Shown: positions 34,770-48,598 of the stretch, one piece after another
How positions within the stretch are numbered: position 1 is the stretch's first letter
How the letters are laid out: every line of letters starts with the position of its first letter
Assembly (NCBI RefSeq): GCF_004210375.1
Contig: NC_134834.1
Location: 150,073,009 to 150,137,008, forward strand
Length of the DNA: 64,000 nt
Source: Tachypleus tridentatus
Taxonomy: Eukaryota; Arthropoda; Merostomata; Xiphosura; Limulidae
Direction: 5' to 3'
Position numbers and translations under genes: made by a program
Notes under the pieces: model-generated
Database searches by the model: none
What the model was told of the DNA's origin: nothing
What the model saw: only the letters and a program-made list of their open reading frames with translations

Positions 34770-37700
34770 CTATGGAACGACAATTAAAAAGTAAGACCTC
34801 ACTAAATCAAAAACCGTTTTACATTTCAAATAAAACCTTTCATAACTTCTTTTATTCAAAAGTCTCCCACTGATTTTTCTTAAGACTTCCATTTTATTTT
34901 CTTTAATAATCGGTCGATAATTCATGTTAACTAGACTATCAGCGCCATCTATTGGCAGTGACAAAACATTGTTTGAACACTCATTGTTCAAATCTCTTTC
35001 ACGGGGTTCTTGGAAAACCTTCATTCCCTTTCCCCTTATCCTGTCAGGTATTTTCAGTTCCAGGGCGGGCTCGGGAAGACTATCCAGAGAGCTGTTCTTT
35101 ATTCCATACAAAAAGTACACGAGGAATCCTGAAGCACGTGAAAATTAAAAAAATTACCCGTTTTTATGTTCACAATAAAACACTTGGGAGTATCTAGTGA
35201 TGTACTTATTAAACTTTAGTAATATCTAGTGATCTAGTTATTAAACTGTGGTAGCATCTAGTGGCAAAGTTATTAAACTTTGGTAGCATCTAGTGATAAC
35301 GTTATTAAACTTTGATAGCATCTAGTGATGTAGTTATCAAACTTTGGTAGTATCTAGTGATGTAGTTATTGAACTTTGGTAGCATATAGTTATGTAGTTA
35401 TTAAACTTTGGTAGTATCTAGTGATGTAGTTATCAAACTTTGGTAGTATTTAGTGATGTAGTTATTAAACTTTGGGTGCTTTTAGTATTGACATTTTTAG
35501 TAATGATATTATTAAACTATCAGAACCTCTTGTCCTTCTTAAAGATAATGTAAATGACACATGTATAGATACGTTTTATAGCTAATTACAGTTCTCATAC
35601 GATAACACTTTTAGACTCACCTACAATCATCCAAACAGTAAAACGAATGAGTGAGAGAACAGATAGTTTGAGAACTAAATAAATATTGACTATAACAGCT
35701 ACAGTTGGCACCAGTGGAACACCTGGAGCTTTGAACTTGAGTTCATTTCTGAAATTAAGACAAAAACATTTTGTAAATGTAGTTACTGTTATTACAGTTT
35801 AGGTAAGCTCTAGGCACTAAATGTTTTATTTTTATCATCATTTAAAGATCGTTGTTCCTCAGTTTTTATCTCCCTTCAGCTAGTTTGCAGTCATTGTTCA
35901 TGACCCTTCAACAATTTTGTATTCAATGTAGACTTTCTGTCAGTCATTTTACAGTTATTATTTACCGTCTTTCAACCAGTTCACAGTCATTGTTTATGCC
36001 TCTTCAACCAGTTTTACAGTCATTGTTTATGTCACTGCAACCAGTTTATGGTGATTATTTTTCTTCCTTTAACAGTTTATAGTCATAGTTGACCTTCTTT
36101 CAACCAGTTTAAAGCACCAATTTACAGTTATTGTTTTTTATATACACTCAATCATTAGATATTACTTTTTTATCTGGTTTCACTGATTTACAAACTGTTA
36201 CAAACACTGCTATATTTGTTGTGTAAGCAGTATCTTACTTGACTATTGTGTAAACCATTTCAATATCAATAGTATATAAACCTGATCAGAGACTGGAGTA
36301 GCAGACAACATTGCTGATCTATTTGTTACTCAAAGGAATACCTCCTAGATAAACAATCATACGATGTTAACACTTCAGGGTGTAGTTTGACTTACTTCGT
36401 CTGAGGCTGACATCCAATGACAACCAAACAAACGACAATCCCAAAAAGGCACAGCAACAGAGACATTAACGCTGTTGTATCATTGTTTTCCAAGGCAGGC
36501 ATCGAACAAACGATAATCAAATCAAAGATGATGATTAGAAGGTAGAGCAATCCAACGACCTTCATTACAAATTGCCCAGAGCACTCTGTTGGCGGTTTTC
36601 GAACAGTCCATTCGTAAGGAAAAAGTCGAGTCATGACCTTATTGTAGAGTTTGTGAAATAGACCAGAAATCTTGAATGTTGACGATGCCCCCTGGTGGAC
36701 TGTTCCATAACTGGAGTTTTCCACGTTACCGTTAGGCACGAGGAGATCAAGATCTTCAGATTTCTGTTGACTGGGAAATTTCTCTGATGGATTCAGGGCC
36801 GGAGAATCCTCGCTATCAGAAGAATCCACTCGATTGGTTCGTTTCGTGTGAATCGTTGTTCTTGATACATTAATAGGCGTTGCCACCTCCTTGCAGGGGG
36901 TGGGACAAGCAGATCTGATGGACTCGGGCAGAAGTTCGACTAGGGTAGTTTTGTGGGGTTGATACCGCAAAATCAGGACGCACGTGGACACCAGAGTGTA
37001 GGCCATCAGGGTCCCTGAAGAAAATATACTACATGTGTTTAACGTGAGTGAAATTTGTTGGTGCTTTTGTAGTTTGTAGTTCCGGTTTTACTCAACAGAG
37101 AGCGTCTTGTAGAAAAATGTACAACAAATGAAAAATATTTTTAAACTAGTAACAATAAACTAGATAGAGGTACGTAAGAGGATGGAAAATTTGAAATTTT
37201 TAATGCGAAGTAATGATTAAAGTTATTTAAGAGAGAAAGGTACACTGAAAAAAAAGGTATGCGAAACAGTGGGAAATAAAGTAAAGTACATACGATACTT
37301 ACAAATAGAAAAATAATATGCTATGTAAGTGGAAAACACAAAAGGTACTTGTAAGATATAGTGAGAAAAAGAGCACTTTTTATAGGAGAGTGGAGAAAAA
37401 ATGAAAAAACAGTGAAGAATGATGAAAAATAACAGCAGCTTTACTGATAAGATTAGAATAACACACAAACTATAACTATAAATGTAAGGTGAAAGACAAT
37501 AGACAGAAAAGTACAGGTGAAAGTAACAAAGAAAAACTAAATGACAAATTACAAGTAAGATACTGAGATGAATCATATGTAGAGATTATTTAACTGTATA
37601 AGTAACAGACTAAGACAGATCATTTCCATAAATTATTTATGTATTATGGTTGACACAATAATATTATTAAATGTCACAATAAGAAAGTGTATCAGCTTAC

Positions 37701-37885
37701 TGATATAGTAAAAATATTTTTGTTAATTTAATCAAAGAGTAGAAACTTTGAATTTCTCACCTATTGACATCATTTCCACCAGTACATCCAAACTCATGAA
37801 AGTAGCAACGAAAGCAGTGGCTCCCCCTAGAACGACAGTAGCAACAGCTGGAGTTTCCGTATAGGGCCAAACTCGTGAAAGAGAC
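34770..37885 (-). CDS. SLC7A cationic amino-acid transporter, last four exons, unit-1 copy (open)
   Basis: Minus-strand exons 37761-37885, 36396-37014, 35621-35748 and 34770-35128 have matching phases (2,1,2,1) and AG/GT borders. They read VEMMSIG|TLMAYTLVST, LRYQPHKTTLVELL, a long hydrophilic loop of about 120 residues, two helices (VVGLLYLLIIIFDLII and SLLLCLFGIVVCLVV), then KFKAPGVPLVPTVAVIV, LKLSVLSLIRFTVWMIVG and YFLYGIKNSS. This is the C-terminal half of a CAT-type transporter of the SLC7A family, a multi-span membrane protein for cationic amino acids. All frames are open to the stop at 34,770. It lacks upstream exons: on its 5' side the duplication joint brings P5B intron instead. The long loop recalls SLC7A4/SLC7A14, but subtype is not settled. 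Confidence 0.85.
35189..35486. repeat. about 35-bp minisatellite in an SLC7A intron
   Basis: Units of GTATCTAGTGATGTAGTTAT followed by TAAACTTTGGTA are repeated about eight times. Confidence 0.92.
35870..36120. repeat. degenerate CAACCAGTTTACAGTCATTG repeat
   Basis: Six to seven weakly matching units of 33-38 bp lie in an SLC7A intron. Confidence 0.65.
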
Positions 37886-38809
37886 CTGAGACAGTAATAA
37901 TGCTCTGTAAGATTTACGTCAGATCCAAGTTTAAGTATGAGAATGTGAAGGAACAACATAAAAACACAAGTAATACAATTTATAAAAACACTGAATGTGT
38001 CAACACATTTACTATATTTACAGTTTAAGATACATCTTCCTATAGGGAGAATGTAACATAACATGTAAACACAAACGTGGTAACATGAAACAAATTTATA
38101 TACTTAATATACAAATACGGTACAAAAATATTCAAACAAACACTGATATATTCAACCTATATATCAGGTTTTGGAGACTTTTCTTCCACGTAGGTAAGAA
38201 ACATTTTAAACATGTTTCGTTATCATATAATATCATTTAGTTTATTTTTCACTTTATAAATATCTATGTTCAGGTCTGACGTGTCAATAAGTAAACATCT
38301 TTTCTTCCGCTTGTAAAAGTGGCATAAAAAACTATTCTTGTTTTACCCTGTTAAAAACATGTTTATCCCAATGTCTATTATACTTTCGTACAATCTCTAA
38401 GATCGTTCCTCACACTAACTTACCGACAAATTGAAGAAACTGTAAAATGTTTTGACGAAAGCTTTAGGAAATTATCTTCAAAACACATTGTGAACGCCAC
38501 CTTTAAAACGCACTGTTGATACAGTAAGTTTGCATACTACTAAAACAAATTATTGGTCTAGGATTCTACTTTACCTTTAAAACACATTGTTCCTTAAGTA
38601 ACTTTGCCTATTATTAAAACAAATTATTAGTGGAGGATTCAACCTTACCTTTAAAAGACATTGTTGGTTTACTAAGTTTGTCTATTACTTAAACAAATTA
38701 TGTCACGCTACTGTCGAGGAAATTCTACTAACTGCATGTTCACAGTGACTGCAGATCACATAACAATTACAGATTAATAAATTAGTATCATTGATCATTG
38801 GGTACATAC

Positions 38810-38935
38810 CTGTTGCATAGTCAAGGAAACCATTCCTTCACTCTTCTGACCAGTAACATAGGTTAGTTTTGTGGGAAAGGATCTTTCATCAGATTTAACT
38901 ACCACCTTCTCAACACTTACTTGTCCATAAAAATC
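38810..38935 (-). CDS. duplicated P5B-ATPase N-terminal exon
   Basis: A copy of exon 17128-17253 (DFYGQVSVEK..., 42 codons, phase 0/0), with splice sites intact. Reading leftwards, the next exon on this strand is SLC7A exon 37,885, not the next P5B exon, because of the duplication joint. The SLC7A exon needs two bases from its predecessor, so direct splicing would shift the frame. Confidence 0.8.
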
Positions 38936-39177
38936 CTGAAAAGCTGAAATCAATATAAATTATTACAATTACTATACTACTCTCAATTTAAGTGTCCGAG
39001 TACCCTCAATGACTCAATTAAATAAAATATTGTTGCAGCAAACTGTTAAAACAGAAATCTTCAATGTATACAATTCTTTATGATAACTAAACATCCAATA
39101 CTTAAGTCAAAGAATAATAGAACAACACACAAAATCTCAACATTTAAACAAAACATAATCTTAGAAGAAGGTGAAAA

Positions 39178-39935
39178 CAGTCCACAGAGCCTGTCTGTGG
39201 TAGAGGGTAAGAAAAAGTCCACAGAACCTGGTTGTAATATGTGGTGAAAACAGTAAAAAAAGTTCATAGAACCTGGTTGTGGTAGAGGGTAAAACAGTAC
39301 AAAAAGGTATACAGAACCTGGTTGTGATAGAGGGTAAAGACAGTACAAAAAAGTCCACAGAGCCTGGTTTTGGTAGAAAGTAAAAACAATAAAAAAAAGT
39401 CCACAGAGCCTGGTTTTGGTAAAAAGTAAAAACAGTACAAAAAAGTCCACAGAGCCTGGTTTTGGTAAAAGTAAAAACAGTACAAAAAAGTCCACAGAGC
39501 CTGGTTTTGGTAGAAAGTAAAAACAGTACAAAAAGTCCACAGAGCCTGGTTTTGGAAGTAAAAAGTAAAAACAGTACAAAAAAGTCCACTTAGCCTGGTT
39601 GTGGTAGAGGGTAAAAACAGTAAAAAATGTCTACAAAGCCTGGTTGTAATATATGGTAAAAACAGTAAAAAATGTCTACAGAGCCCGGTTGTAATATGTG
39701 GTAAAAACAGTAAAAAAAAGTACACAGAGCTTGGTTGTGGTAGAAAGTAAAAACAGTAAAAAAAGTCCACAGAGCCTGGTTTTGGTAGAAAGTAAAAACA
39801 GTAAAACAAAGTTCACAGAGCCTGGTTGTGGTAGAGGGTAAAAACAGTAAAAAAAGTCCACAGAGCCTGGTTGTGGAAGAGGGTAAAAACAGTAAAAAAT
39901 AGTCCACAGAGCCTGGTTGTGGTAGAGGGTAAAAA
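39178..39935. repeat. VNTR, unit-2 copy, roughly 16-17 copies
   Basis: The same 46-bp repeat as at 17,495, shorter by about 330 bp, with internal unit order changed. Confidence 0.95.
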
Positions 39936-40068
39936 AACAGTATGTGTTAATGTTTAGTTACAACTAATAAACATTTTGATATAATAGAATTTAGAGAAAA
40001 TTCACAATAGGCCTCTTTTTATTATGAAATATTACATGTCTGCAAGCACAAAAAATGTTACTTCACTA

Positions 40069-40608
40069 CAGGGTGTCCCAGAAGTCTGAACCCATAAGGG
40101 GAAATAATGTCTTCTTGATTAATTTATTACTAGCTGGAGTATCAGTCACCAAGACTGAAGTTACATAAATTCTTGATGAAAGAAAGGTTATCTTAGAATA
40201 TGAAAAGTTTATTCTCTTAGATATAATAATAAAAAACATAAAAACTACAAAACATAAAATGTTAAATCATATGTTTGCATTTATCTCCACATAAACCCAA
40301 CAAACCTTCATGCCAAATCTGGTGAAGATCCATGAACAAGAGGTGAAGTAGTGGTACCATCATGCCCTTAAAACCACAAAATGCATAAACCTCTTTATCA
40401 GTATTTTGTGATAATCCATCTAAACCCTGCGAACTAGTTATGTGGACATACAACAGACAATACTACTACATTTATATAGATCCAAACTGCACACCCGTAA
40501 CAGCCATCTTTACTGAAAAGTATAAAACTGACATTAAAAATGTATTTCGTGAACTTTAATAATATAATGCACATTTTCCTTATAGATTCAGTCTTCTGGA
40601 ACACCCTG
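40069..40608. mobile_element. MITE, unit-2 copy
   Basis: Same termini and TA flanks as 18,714-19,252. Confidence 0.8.
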
Positions 40609-40808
40609 TATAGTAGAAGGTTCAAACACAGTTGATTACTACTACATTTATATAGATCCAAACTGCACACTGAAGTAACATAAATCTTTACTGAAAAGTA
40701 TAAAACTGACATTAATTTTTATAAATTAATATATGGTAAATATATTACCATATTGTAATATATTTATTAATTGATTAATCAAGTACATTAATCAACCTAC
40801 ATTAATGG

Positions 40809-41803
40809 TAGGTTTCAAAAATAACTTTGTTTAACAATACATTGATATTTAAATAGAGAAATCAAACTCTAGTTAAACCAGACACACTTCTAAAGCAAGC
40901 AAATTTCAAATAAATTTAAACAAGATTGGATACTGTATTATTTCGTGAACTTTAATAATATAATGCACATTTTACTTATAGATTCAGTCTTCTGGAACAC
41001 CCTGTATAGTAAAAGGTTCAAACACAGTTGATATGATATAATATGTAAGAAACAGAAAACCTGGTGGAAGTTAGTGCTTTTAAAAGAAAAACCAAAAGAA
41101 TTTTCTAAGCACTTATCAAGTGTGAGACTGTGTGGAAATTAAAATGTCCAGATTTGGGTATGGCACATTAAAAATGTAATACTTATATCACACTTTCAAT
41201 GTCACAGCATCCAAATCACAGGCCACACATGTACACCAGATTTTCCACTTCACAATAAGACAAGTCCCAAATTTGCTAAATTGAATATCCAGAAGAAATA
41301 TTTCTTCCATAGTTTCTGTCTGTTGCTAAGTATTTCATAGAATGTTAATACAGGAAACAAAACAAACCATAAAATGACTAGAAGTTTATGTATGAGAAGT
41401 AATACATCCAGAATTTATGTTTATGTAATATCGAGGTGCGTTTCTTGTTGATGTCCCTTTCCAGTTGAGTTGTTTATACACTTTAAGCTGTGTTTAAATG
41501 TCAATCATTAAATATTCAATTAGAGATTGTATCTGTGAGGTTAAACTATTGTGCCATGCTGTATTAAACACTGAAACTGCTTGTTGAGGATGTGGGCTTT
41601 CAAGTTTCACCTGCCAAACTAAAATGTTACCTTTAAAACATTTCTTCCATTAATTGCCTGCACTTGTGTAGTATTGGTTTCAAAATGGGACTAAACAGTA
41701 AATCTACATGTGCACGACAACTACAATGTCAGCTTTAAGAAGTGAGTTTTATCTTTAAAAGCCCTTGGCTTTATTAAGAGATGGATGTGTCTATCTTTAA
41801 TGG
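40809..41803. repeat. single unit of the 1,008-bp repeat
   Basis: TAGGTTTCAAAAATAA occurs at 40,809 and 41,804 only. This unit is 995 bp because of a small deletion at about 41,240. Confidence 0.9.
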
Positions 41804-41919
41804 TAGGTTTCAAAAATAATTTTGTTTAACAATACATTGATATTTAAATAGAGAAATCAACTCTCTAGTTAAACCAGACACACTTCTAAAGCAAGCAAAT
41901 TTCAAATGAATTTAAACAA

Positions 41920-42250
41920 GATTGGATACTGTATACAGTATTTTATACTATGGTGCTATAGTTATATTTACAAAAGATTGGATACTGTATACAATATTTT
42001 ACACTCTGGTACTCTAGCTATATTTACACAAGATTGGATACTGCATACAGTATTTAACCCTATGGTACTTCAGCTGTATTTACAAAAGACTGGATACTGC
42101 ATACAGTATTATACACTCTGGTACTTCAGCTGTATTTAGACAAGTTTGGATACTGTATACAATATTATACACTGGTACTTCAGCTGTATTTAGATAAGTT
42201 TGGATACTGTATACAATATTTTACACTCTGGTACTTTAGCTGTATTTACA
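41920..42250. repeat. about 57-bp minisatellite, unit-2 copy, about six units
   Basis: Same unit as 21,590-22,030, two units shorter. Confidence 0.9.
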
Positions 42251-43029
42251 CAAGTTAATACAAGTATTTACATTAGAGTGTCTTCAGATTTGATGAATAT
42301 AATAAACTTGAAGGAAATAATTTTTTTAAAAAAACGTAATAAATAATTGAAATATAAGTGCTAGATTTGAGTTTTTTATTGTTTTTTCAAAATTTAGTTT
42401 ATTGCATTGTAAGGCCTAGATAGACCAATAACTTTTATATACGTGCGTTATTCAAGTACAAGTAATTAGACCCACACAGTCATACAGACCATTTTCCAGT
42501 CTGTAATATCTGACATTTTAGAATATGGAAATGAAATATACTAAAACGATGGCCATTTACTTTTTGGTCATCGGTTCCTTCACCGACTACAGTAGCATGT
42601 TTTTTGCAAATCAGGTTAACCTTTTTTATACGGGTTTCCTTTGCAAACAAAATCACAAAAAACTTGAGCTTAATGTTTTTCTTTGGAAATTAAAAGTTTT
42701 TATATATTTATATACATATATAGCTACTTTACTTCTTTGGCCTAATTTCAAACATTAGCCAAATTAATTCAATTACTGTATATTATCACTCTGATATCAA
42801 AAAACTCTTTCTGATAATACTATAAATAATTATAAACCGGATATATAATACAGACTTAGAATGATAACTGGTTTACACGTATATCTTCTGACGTTTAATA
42901 CAAATGGCACAGCTTTATCCCACCTATTATTATATTAGCATAATATGATTCCTCATCCAGATAAATGCAATCTTGTGTAAGGCTTAAATAGTAACATCCT
43001 TTATATATTATGCAGTTTAAACCTCATAT

Positions 43030-44209
43030 CATGGGTCATCAAACGTTTTTCACAAGGGGCCAGATTACTTGGGAAATGAGAAGCGTGGGCCACATGATCA
43101 TTATGTTCAATACTCATAAGCTAGAACAGAAGCTCTCTGTAAAAGACTTAACACTAAGTTTAGGATGCCACATTAGCCATGTGGGAGTAGCATGCAATAC
43201 ACACATATAATAAATAACAAACAGAAATACAACTAACATTTTTATTTACCAAAAGGTTATCAAAGAAGGTGACATTAGCAAAAACAATTGTCACATAGCG
43301 TGTACATATCTGAATTTCACTGAGCCGCAAAAAAGTTACTGAGATTTATGAAATTGGCGTTTGGCTTTCAAAATATCTTCAATGTTCGGTTTTGAATTGC
43401 TGCATCCAGTCATTAGAATTGCTTTCAAATGTTCATCAGTCAACCTTGATCGATGTACCGACTTCACATACTTCATTTTTGAAAATGCTTGTTCACAGAC
43501 ATAAGTTGTTTCGAACACTGATGCCATACCAGATGCGAACTGCTTCAGCTTTGGAAAATCATCTTCAGGTATGCAGCTGTAAAATTCAATAAGTTGCCCT
43601 CTCTGTGTTTTTCTTTCAACAAGTCATTTCCTTGCAAATCGATGACCTCCAGCTGAAGTTCCACTGGCATGTCATCAATGACACAATCAAAAGGATTCTG
43701 AAAAAGGAGAATGTCACTTTCGATTCTGTCGAGATCCGAAAATCTCTCTAAAAATGCTTATTTAAATCACCAATAATCTTTTTCTGAAACTCCAGGTTGA
43801 CATCTTCTATGATTCCAGCGTGAAACTCATTGAAACACTAAAGATGAGAGAGGTTTCCTCCTTCCAAATGTGCTTCAAACAATGACAGCTTTCTCCGAAA
43901 TCCTTTAATGATTTTATAGAGATCACAGACAAGGTTATTATTCCCCTGAAGTTTAAGTTCAATTAATTCATGTGGGATGTGATGTCAACCAAAAATGACA
44001 ACTTTGACAACCAGGTTGGATCTGACAGAAGTGGATATATTTCTCGATATCATTACGTCTTGTGTTTGCCAGCTTAAAGCGACCATCGGTGTGATTTATT
44101 TTGTTATGACAGTCGGACATTTGATAATATGTCACTTTTTATTTCCAAGCGGCTAGCTGCTGATGGGCCGAAACAAAATGACCTCGAGGGCCGTAGTTTG
44201 GTGACCCTG
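43030..44209 (-). mobile_element. hAT remnant, unit-2 copy
   Basis: Same as 22,802-23,983. The left terminus has changed CAGGGG to CATGGG. A 1-bp deletion at about 43,599 cuts the transposase frame, shortening the open part to 43,336-43,527. Confidence 0.8.
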
Positions 44210-46964
44210 CTTTAGATTATCTTCCAACACAAAGATAAACAGCAACGCAAAGCGAGGAACACAGGTTGAGAAAGATATGAATATTTGTATTCTATAGTCC
44301 TACTGAGTACTTTGATGAACATCACTCCGTCTGCTTTATATTAAGTGAAGTTAGTAAACGTCTTTCGTTTGTCCACACTTATTATTCGATTTTACGTAAT
44401 ATTACTTTGTAACAGGGCCGGCGCTTTGGGTGAGGGAGACATACACCCCAAATTTTATTCTAGCCCCCCCCAATAGCTCATTCTCCCTAAGGGAGTGGTT
44501 TAAAAAATCATAGTACGTGTCGCTTTTTTTTTTTTAATTCGCTAGGAACAAACAACGGAACTCAGTTAACCCCACTCAGCTCAATTCGTGGTAATTCCAT
44601 ACCTAGAGCTAATGTTTTGTAAAGTGAATTTATCGTTCAAGCTCTTAAGGTTAATTCCGTTCACTTGAATATATCACAAGTATAGTGCAACAACTATACT
44701 TTGCAATTTGCCCGTTATATAGGAAAATTCAGAGTGAAAATACTTGGTAAATTCTTCAGAGTTTACAGGTGGGGAGAATAATATATTATTGGTCCTTTCT
44801 GAACAAAATCAAGTTACTAGAAGTGTACTAGGACTCGCACTCGCACAGACAGCCAATTGTGTAGCTTTGTGTTTAATGCTATAGTAACCAACGTAAATAA
44901 TAACTAAAAGAAGGCTTATAAGGAAGTTACTGGATCCGAAATTCCGAACCCACAAACCAAACAAGAAATGTGTACTTATACAGACCAGAAAATCAAATAT
45001 ACAACTATCTACAATGATTAATATCTCTAACAATGCATAGTATTGACTTTACTTGTCATCAAACATTTATTCCGTCCCTTAGGCCTTATGTTTTCTCTCT
45101 CTCTCTCTCACACACACACATTGGTAACGCCGAGATTTACTCTATTCAGAACGTATGAAACATAGTAACAGTCAGAACAATATATATATATATAGGCCAT
45201 TTACTGCAAGAACAATTGTTACGTTGGAAAGTTATTAGAGATTGTGAGATGATAAGACATTAGTATTAAGAGTAAGCGGTGGATCATATATGTATTTTTG
45301 TCTATTGGGGGAACCTTATTTTCCACATTAACCCAAACCATTCAAGTCAAGGATAAAACATTGATTTTTGCATGACAGTCATACAGGGTCTCTATTCCCC
45401 ATTCATAAGAGCACTTTGCTACAGGGTCAAAATTACGCCAATGATATGTTTAAAAGTTTGTAGTGTTATTATGTTAATATTACAAACTATTATGTTTGTA
45501 GTGTCCTATCCCGCCAAATCAGCTCTTTATCCAGCAAAATGTGTCGTTGGTCATGGACCTGGACAGACATAGTGTGGTTGAAATACTATTAAACACTCAT
45601 ATTTGAAAAATAAAAAATATAAGGAACTGAATAAAGTATGAAATGTTGGATAGAATAATAGACCTAGTTTTAATGTTCTATGACAACACAACTACTTATA
45701 AATATAATAATGTCTCACTAGCAAAGAAAAAAACCCTTTAACACTATAACAATTAATGTTGACAATACTTTTGGCTGCGAGCTCATTTGACAGGTGTGGC
45801 CATCTAAAGACTCTTTGTCTCTAACACAAGTTGGTAACGAATTGTTTTGTGTTAAATTATAACTAATTCATTTTAAATCTTTTGCATTTTCACTTAAAAC
45901 GCCTTAAGCCTAAGTTTAACATTTTTAATGACTAATAATTATAATTAATTTATTTAATTATATGGAAATTTGAAGTTCTCACCTTTCAATGGACAATCCT
46001 TATTATACATTTCAGTTCTAACGTATAAAAAAGAGATAACAGATGTATAATGTTAATAAATAAAGATTGCATACATTAGTGAGCAGACGTAACACTAAAT
46101 TAAAAGTTAATTCATCCTCCAGGGTTATAGTTAATTCGAAAAAAACAACAATATATAAATTATAAGATGGCGTCTAGTAACAAAGGTTTCAATGATGACT
46201 CTGCGAATCTTGTAGTAGTAGTTAAAATTAAATTAAAATTATGTCGTGCTACTAGATAGCTGTTTATCTCTGCGTCTCTTCACGTCCTACAGAAATTGTT
46301 TTAAATATTGTGCATATATCTGTATAATGCAGGTGGTATGAAAATAAGCTACTGTCATTAGTATGTAATAAATGTACATGTAGGTTATCATTTTCGATGA
46401 GCAAATTTGTATTTTACTACAATGGTTCGCTAATACAAATATTTAAAATATTAGCATCACTAGTAGCACGTTTCGAAATTCGACAAAACAAAATAATTGT
46501 GATATTTCATTTGATTTGGTTTCTTAACTAATCATGCAAAACCAAACAACTGGTTACTAATGTAAGTTTTTTTCAAAACGTTATTTTAACTCAAAATTAT
46601 CTCAGCCTATGTTTGTGCTTATGATCTGGATGTATGAATATTTAGCGCCCGAAAGGCCTGTCTTGTATCCTTCCCTAAAGCGATCCGTTTTCTTCACGCT
46701 ATTTACCAAGGGCTAAGCAACGTCAAAATGTGGTTCTGTTACATGACATTCACTGGAACTTTATATGTGATATTACTGTCGTGTTACTTGTTGATTTGCA
46801 AATTCAAAGTAATTTTAATATAACGTACTCAACTTTCTGTGGAGATGAAAATATATTCAAACTCACATATAAAATACATGATAACTTAGCTATAACACAT
46901 ACTCCCTAGTGGAAAATCTGCGGAATAAATTGATATAAACCGGTAAGCGTTTTGGTTAATAATA
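44210..46964. other. unit-2 counterpart of 24,003-26,761
   Basis: Nothing new apart from a contracted TC/AC microsatellite (45,094-45,120) and an insertion at about 45,455-45,490. The AAGATGGCG frame is kept at 46,167. Confidence 0.35.
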
Positions 46965-47089
46965 GCCCCCAGTGGCTTCAGCGGTATGTCTGCGGACTTA
47001 CAACGTTAAAAACCGGGTTTCGATACCCGTGGTGGGCAGCGCACAGATAGCCCATTGAGTAGCTCTGTGCTTAATTCAAAAACAACAGC
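46965..47089 (+). mobile_element. tRNA-derived SINE (second family), unit-2 copy
   Basis: Same as 26,762-26,886, with the same TTAATAATA flanks. Confidence 0.85.
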
Positions 47090-47702
47090 TTAATAATAAA
47101 CATCTATAATGAACAACATCGGCTCTAGGCCCACGTCGTATTTAAATCTGGTCGAAATGAAGGTGCCAAACATATGATAACTACATGCAGTTACAAATTT
47201 ACATATGCATTGTAATAAACGTATAATCATGTACACCAAATGTTTAAATTCCATCTACTGAGTAGTAATAAAGCGACATTCAGTTAACACAGTAAATTTA
47301 CTCCTGTGGATAATTCTAGACTTATAGCCTGTAATTTATTATTAGGCTTAAAGGTCAATTTTCAACAAATTTAATAATTGCCTTAGAAGCTGTACTTTGG
47401 TTAGGTATAATTCCTGTGTGGTTGCCATATTTTTAAACACTTTAGTTTTTGAGTAAAAATTGAAACAAAATATGCGGGTCCTCGAACTCAAGTTCCTCTC
47501 GGTCGTTCGGCTGTTTCCGTGACGTTTTACAACTATAACGTAATACTTGCCAAACACCCTTCGTTGAGCACCGACTATTGTGTTCCTTTCAGTGCTGGTG
47601 TTTTATGTAAATCTATCGGTGCTTTTTTCGGATTACATACTTTTACTTTGTGACATTATTTTTTGTTTTGATATTGCTACTTTATGTTTGTTTTATGATA
47701 AC

Positions 47703-48067
47703 ATGGTTTACTGCGTTGCTTATGGTTGTAAAAACGGTTCGGCATCGGGCAAAACTTCTTTTCGTTTCCGTGCAAGGAGAAAAACCGGCAAGGTGGCGAC
47801 AGTGGGTGCGGATGGTCAATAGGAAGAACTGGACTCCTTCATACCATGCAAAGCTTTGTCAAGATCACTTTGAATGCTCATGTTTTGTGTCGGATCCCAC
47901 TGTTTTGGATTTCGTGGGTTTCAAGCCAGGCAGGTTGGGACTGAAAAAACCATCGACAGTAGACAGGATCGTCCCCACCATCTTTCCTCGTGTAGAGCTG
48001 AGGACTGATCTCAGTCTGCTGCGTACAGGTTCCACCCCTTGCCATCACGAAAAGAACAAACTTAAAG
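47703..48067 (+). pseudogene. THAP exon, unit-2 copy with two 1-bp deletions
   Basis: Relative to 27,498-27,864 it lacks a G in GGCAAAAGCTT and a base in GAGAAGAAACC. From its ATG it reads MVYCVAYGCKNGSASGKTSF and soon stops, so the Trp and the C-x2-H of the zinc finger are not in frame. Both changes touch A-rich runs, so sequencing error is possible. Confidence 0.75.
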
Positions 48068-48598
48068 GTATGTGTGTATTTAAAAAGTACAAGTTTTTGA
48101 AGAATGTAACTAGACATACACATTTCACATTCATGAGCATGTTTTGCATTTGTGGCACCTGAAAGTCAGTGAAACCTTGATTTCCTAGTCTAGACAGTAG
48201 ACAGATCTATCTCAAATAAAGTATATTCCAAGTTTAAAAGCTGATAGATCATTCTGTAGACGTTTTTGTATCATTTTTTAAATATGGAAAAGTTTGAAGA
48301 ATTCAATTTTTCAAATTTAACATTTCAAGATAAATTAACTATTCAGACTGCTACATCTAGTTTGATTTTATAGACAGAATTATGACGTATAATTGAAATT
48401 CATTTTGCTACGAGTCATAAATACCCGGTACAATGATTGTAGAAGGGCCGAGTATTAGTTACCATAGTCGACAAAGTATAAACAAATAAAACCCAGTCTG
48501 TGATACCAATAATTTATAAACATAAGACAGGTTTCGAGATGCTTAAAACTGCACGTGAAATAATACAGACCATATTTGTTGTCATGACTTAGGCTTAC

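Larger units (their letters stand above)
17014..38695. repeat. unit 1 of a 21.7-kb direct tandem duplication
   Basis: The sequence from AATTATGTCACGCTACTG (17,014) to TATTACTTAAACAAATTAT (ending 38,701) is repeated by 38,696-58,961 with few substitutions and small indels. The left edge is in a P5B-ATPase intron. The right edge is SLC7A intron sequence. Its length is 21,682 bp, against 20,260 bp for unit 2, mainly because of tandem-repeat differences. Confidence 0.97.

Noticed and set aside
37223..37576. Minus-strand hydrophobic ORF in an SLC7A intron
   Set aside because: Lies between well-defined exons, changes frame in unit 2, and is low-complexity AT-rich sequence.
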